Positions 62,497 through 64,000 of a DNA stretch of 64,000 nucleotides are shown here, one piece after another. The stretch is taken from NCBI RefSeq assembly GCF_020169335.1, contig NZ_JAIEZN010000001.1:2531805-2595804 (forward strand), written 5' to 3'. The translations under genes were made by a program, and so were the position numbers. A model generated the notes under the pieces. The model saw only the letters and a program-made list of their open reading frames with translations, was not told the DNA's origin and did not search any database. The DNA is from Devosia aquimaris (lineage in GTDB: Bacteria > Pseudomonadota > Alphaproteobacteria > Rhizobiales > Devosiaceae). Within the stretch, counting starts at the first letter, position 1. Every line of letters starts with the position of its first letter.

Positions 62497-62889
62497 ATGC
62501 AACTTCGGTCCATTCTCGCTGGCGCTGCAGCGCTCGCCCTGTTTGCCATGCCGGCCTTTGCCGCCGACTATGTTGGCGGCGCTGTCAAATCCGCCGACAT
62601 CGGCGGCAAGATGGTGCTGACCGGCGCCAATGACATGACGCTCTATATCTTCGACAAGGACACCGCCGGCGTCACCAATTGCTATGACAAGTGCGCCACC
62701 AACTGGCCGCCGCTGCTGGCCGATGCAGATGCCAAGCCCGAAGGTGACTTCACCCTGGTGGACCGCACCGACGGCACCAAGATGTGGGCCTACAAGGCCA
62801 TGCCGCTCTATTTCTGGAAGGACGACATGAAGGCCGGCGACATCACCGGTGACGGCGTCGGTGGCGTCTGGCATCTTGCTGTCGAATAA
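62497..62889 (+). CDS. Secreted protein of the YxxxxD-motif family (COG4315-like)
   Basis: 130 residues with a clear signal peptide (MQLRSILAGAAALALFAMPAFA). MTLYIFDKDTAGVTNCYDKCATNWPPL and MWAYKAMPLYFWKDDMKAGDITGDGVGGVWHLA are the two repeats with Tyr/Phe-x-Asp spacing that define this periplasmic family; there is no lipobox. The function is unknown, with some links to envelope or oxidative stress. The ECF sigma gene starts 15 bp after its stop, so it may be the sigma factor's target. Confidence 0.87.
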   Translation: MQLRSILAGAAALALFAMPAFAADYVGGAVKSADIGGKMVLTGANDMTLYIFDKDTAGVTNCYDKCATNWPPLLADADAKPEGDFTLVDRTDGTKMWAYKAMPLYFWKDDMKAGDITGDGVGGVWHLAVE

Positions 62890-62904
62890 TCGGCGAGCGC
62901 GGTC

Positions 62905-63411
62905 TTGGACAGTTTTCTCGATCAGGTCGAAGCCTGCGTACCGGCCCTGCGGCGCTATGCCCGGGCGCTGACGCGCAATCTCGACCTGGCCGATGATCTG
63001 GTTCAGGATTGTCTGGAACGCGCCATCTCCCGGCGCGGGCTGTTCCGCCCAAGCGGGCCGGTCCGCGCCTGGCTCTTCACCATTCTGCTCAACCTCTATC
63101 GCAACAGCCTGCGCACGGCGCGACATCAGCCGAGCACGGTCGATTTCGACAGCATTGCCGAGCCATCGACCCCGGCGCCGCAGCCGGGCCATCTGGCACT
63201 GGCCGAAATGGCCCGGGCCATCGACACCCTGCCACTGGAGCAAAAGGAAGCCTTGCTGCTTGTGGCCCTCGAAGGCCTGCCTTATGCGGAGGCCGCTGCC
63301 ATCCTGAAGATTCCGCAAGGCACGCTGATGAGCCGGCTGGGCCGCGCCCGCGCCGCCCTGCGCCTGGCGACCGGCACGCCGGCCGAGCCCCATCTGAGGA
63401 CGGTGAAATGA
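62905..63411 (+). CDS. ECF-type RNA polymerase sigma factor
   Basis: 168 residues from a TTG at 62905. Region 2 is LRRYARALTRNLDLADDLVQDCLERAISRRGLFRPSGPVRAWLFTILLNLYRN and region 4 is LEQKEALLLVALEGLPYAEAAAILKIPQGTLMSRLGRARAALR. It directs RNA polymerase to a small set of stress promoters. Its stop overlaps the next gene's ATG by 4 bp (ATGA), the usual arrangement with an anti-sigma factor. Confidence 0.92.
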   Translation: MDSFLDQVEACVPALRRYARALTRNLDLADDLVQDCLERAISRRGLFRPSGPVRAWLFTILLNLYRNSLRTARHQPSTVDFDSIAEPSTPAPQPGHLALAEMARAIDTLPLEQKEALLLVALEGLPYAEAAAILKIPQGTLMSRLGRARAALRLATGTPAEPHLRTVK

Positions 63412-64000
63412 CCGAGATCACCCGCGACATGCTGATGGCTTATGCCGACGGCCAGCTCGAGGCCGACCAGCGCCTGCTGGTGGAGGCCCATCTGGCCACC
63501 AATCCCGAAGCCGCGGCGGAAGTGGCCCTGCTGCAGCGCCAGTCCGATGCCATCCATACCCTGTTTGATCCCGTCGTTGCCGAACCCGTGCCGGCCCGCC
63601 TGCGGCCCCGTCGCATCGCCGCCGAGGCCAGTTCGCGGCGCCTGCAATCCTGGCGCTGGGCTGCGGCAGCCGTTGTGCTGGTCGGTCTCGGCCTCGGCCT
63701 GGGCTGGTTTGGCCGGCCCCTGCTGAGTGGCGCCCCGCCCAGCCAGACCCTGATCGCCGATGCGGTCAACGCCCATACCGTCTTTGTCGCCGAGAACCGC
63801 CATGCGGTGGAAGTGCCCGCGACCGACGAGGATCATTTGACGGCCTGGCTGTCCAACCGCCTGGCCACCCCGCTGGGCACGCCGGACCTGACCGGCGAGG
63901 GCTTTACCCTGGTCGGTGGCCGTCTGCTGCCCGGCCAGCCCGATGCCGGCGGCCGCGCCGCGCAGCTGATGTATGAAAACACCGCCAAGGACCGCATCAC
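63408..64000 (+). CDS. Anti-sigma factor, membrane-bound (3' end outside window)
   Basis: The frame is open from the ATG at 63408 to the window edge, about 197 residues. The N-terminal part, MLMAYADGQLEADQRLLVEAHLATNPEAAAEVALL, follows the anti-sigma zinc-less helical pattern; one membrane helix lies near 85-102 (AAAAVVLVGLGLGLGW); the rest is periplasmic. It should hold the ECF sigma encoded just upstream until a periplasmic signal releases it. Confidence 0.85.
   Translation, partial: MTEITRDMLMAYADGQLEADQRLLVEAHLATNPEAAAEVALLQRQSDAIHTLFDPVVAEPVPARLRPRRIAAEASSRRLQSWRWAAAAVVLVGLGLGLGWFGRPLLSGAPPSQTLIADAVNAHTVFVAENRHAVEVPATDEDHLTAWLSNRLATPLGTPDLTGEGFTLVGGRLLPGQPDAGGRAAQLMYENTAKDRI

Overview
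The window is a GC-rich chromosomal segment of an alphaproteobacterium. Gene content (CpdR beside N-formylglutamate amidohydrolase and HisN, gltBD, a ligase-associated exonuclease, an RpoH-type heat-shock promoter, TRAP transporter, many Rhizobiales-style intergenic palindromes) points to Hyphomicrobiales, plausibly Devosia or a close relative. That placement is inferred from gene content and was not computed. Genes are closely packed on both strands. No rRNA, CRISPR array, prophage or transposase was seen.

Layout. 0-9 kb, minus strand: a ligase-associated MBL exonuclease cut by the window edge, an M16C/PreP-like metalloprotease, an ABC exporter overlapping an aldo/keto reductase, and a Gfo/Idh/MocA dehydrogenase with a GntR regulator. 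9.1-9.8 kb: a small GIY-YIG nuclease gene nested among five copies of a REP-like palindrome, the most unusual structure in the window. 9.8-18 kb: ABC-F ATPase, HerA-like ATPase, an AT-rich orphan membrane protein fused by a TAATG overlap to an aldose epimerase gene, HrpB helicase and MsrB.

18-34 kb: an accessory zone of small detoxification or metabolic genes, most beside their own regulator (HxlR/FMN reductase, WYL/VOC protein, LysR/cupin, WYL/epoxide hydrolase, GST-ArsR-SRPBCC). Inverted repeats that look like operators lie in the shared promoters. Inside it is a conserved core block: two tRNA-Val genes, cpdR, N-formylglutamate amidohydrolase and hisN. A lysophospholipase-like hydrolase follows, then an Hsp20 gene with a sigma-32 promoter and a possible ROSE thermometer, then dps.

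35-64 kb: core metabolism and envelope. gltB-gltD (ammonia assimilation), hpt, an SGNH hydrolase plus a lytic transglycosylase, galE/galU (nucleotide sugars), an outer-membrane barrel, NfeD/QmcA, modAB with a modE-like gene and a ModE-box match but no modC, eda, nadA and nadB split by an antisense HNH-like gene, a CcdA-thioredoxin-dihaem cytochrome set, a PfkB sugar kinase, a complete TRAP transporter, and a secreted YxxxxD protein followed by an ECF sigma/anti-sigma pair that runs off the right edge.
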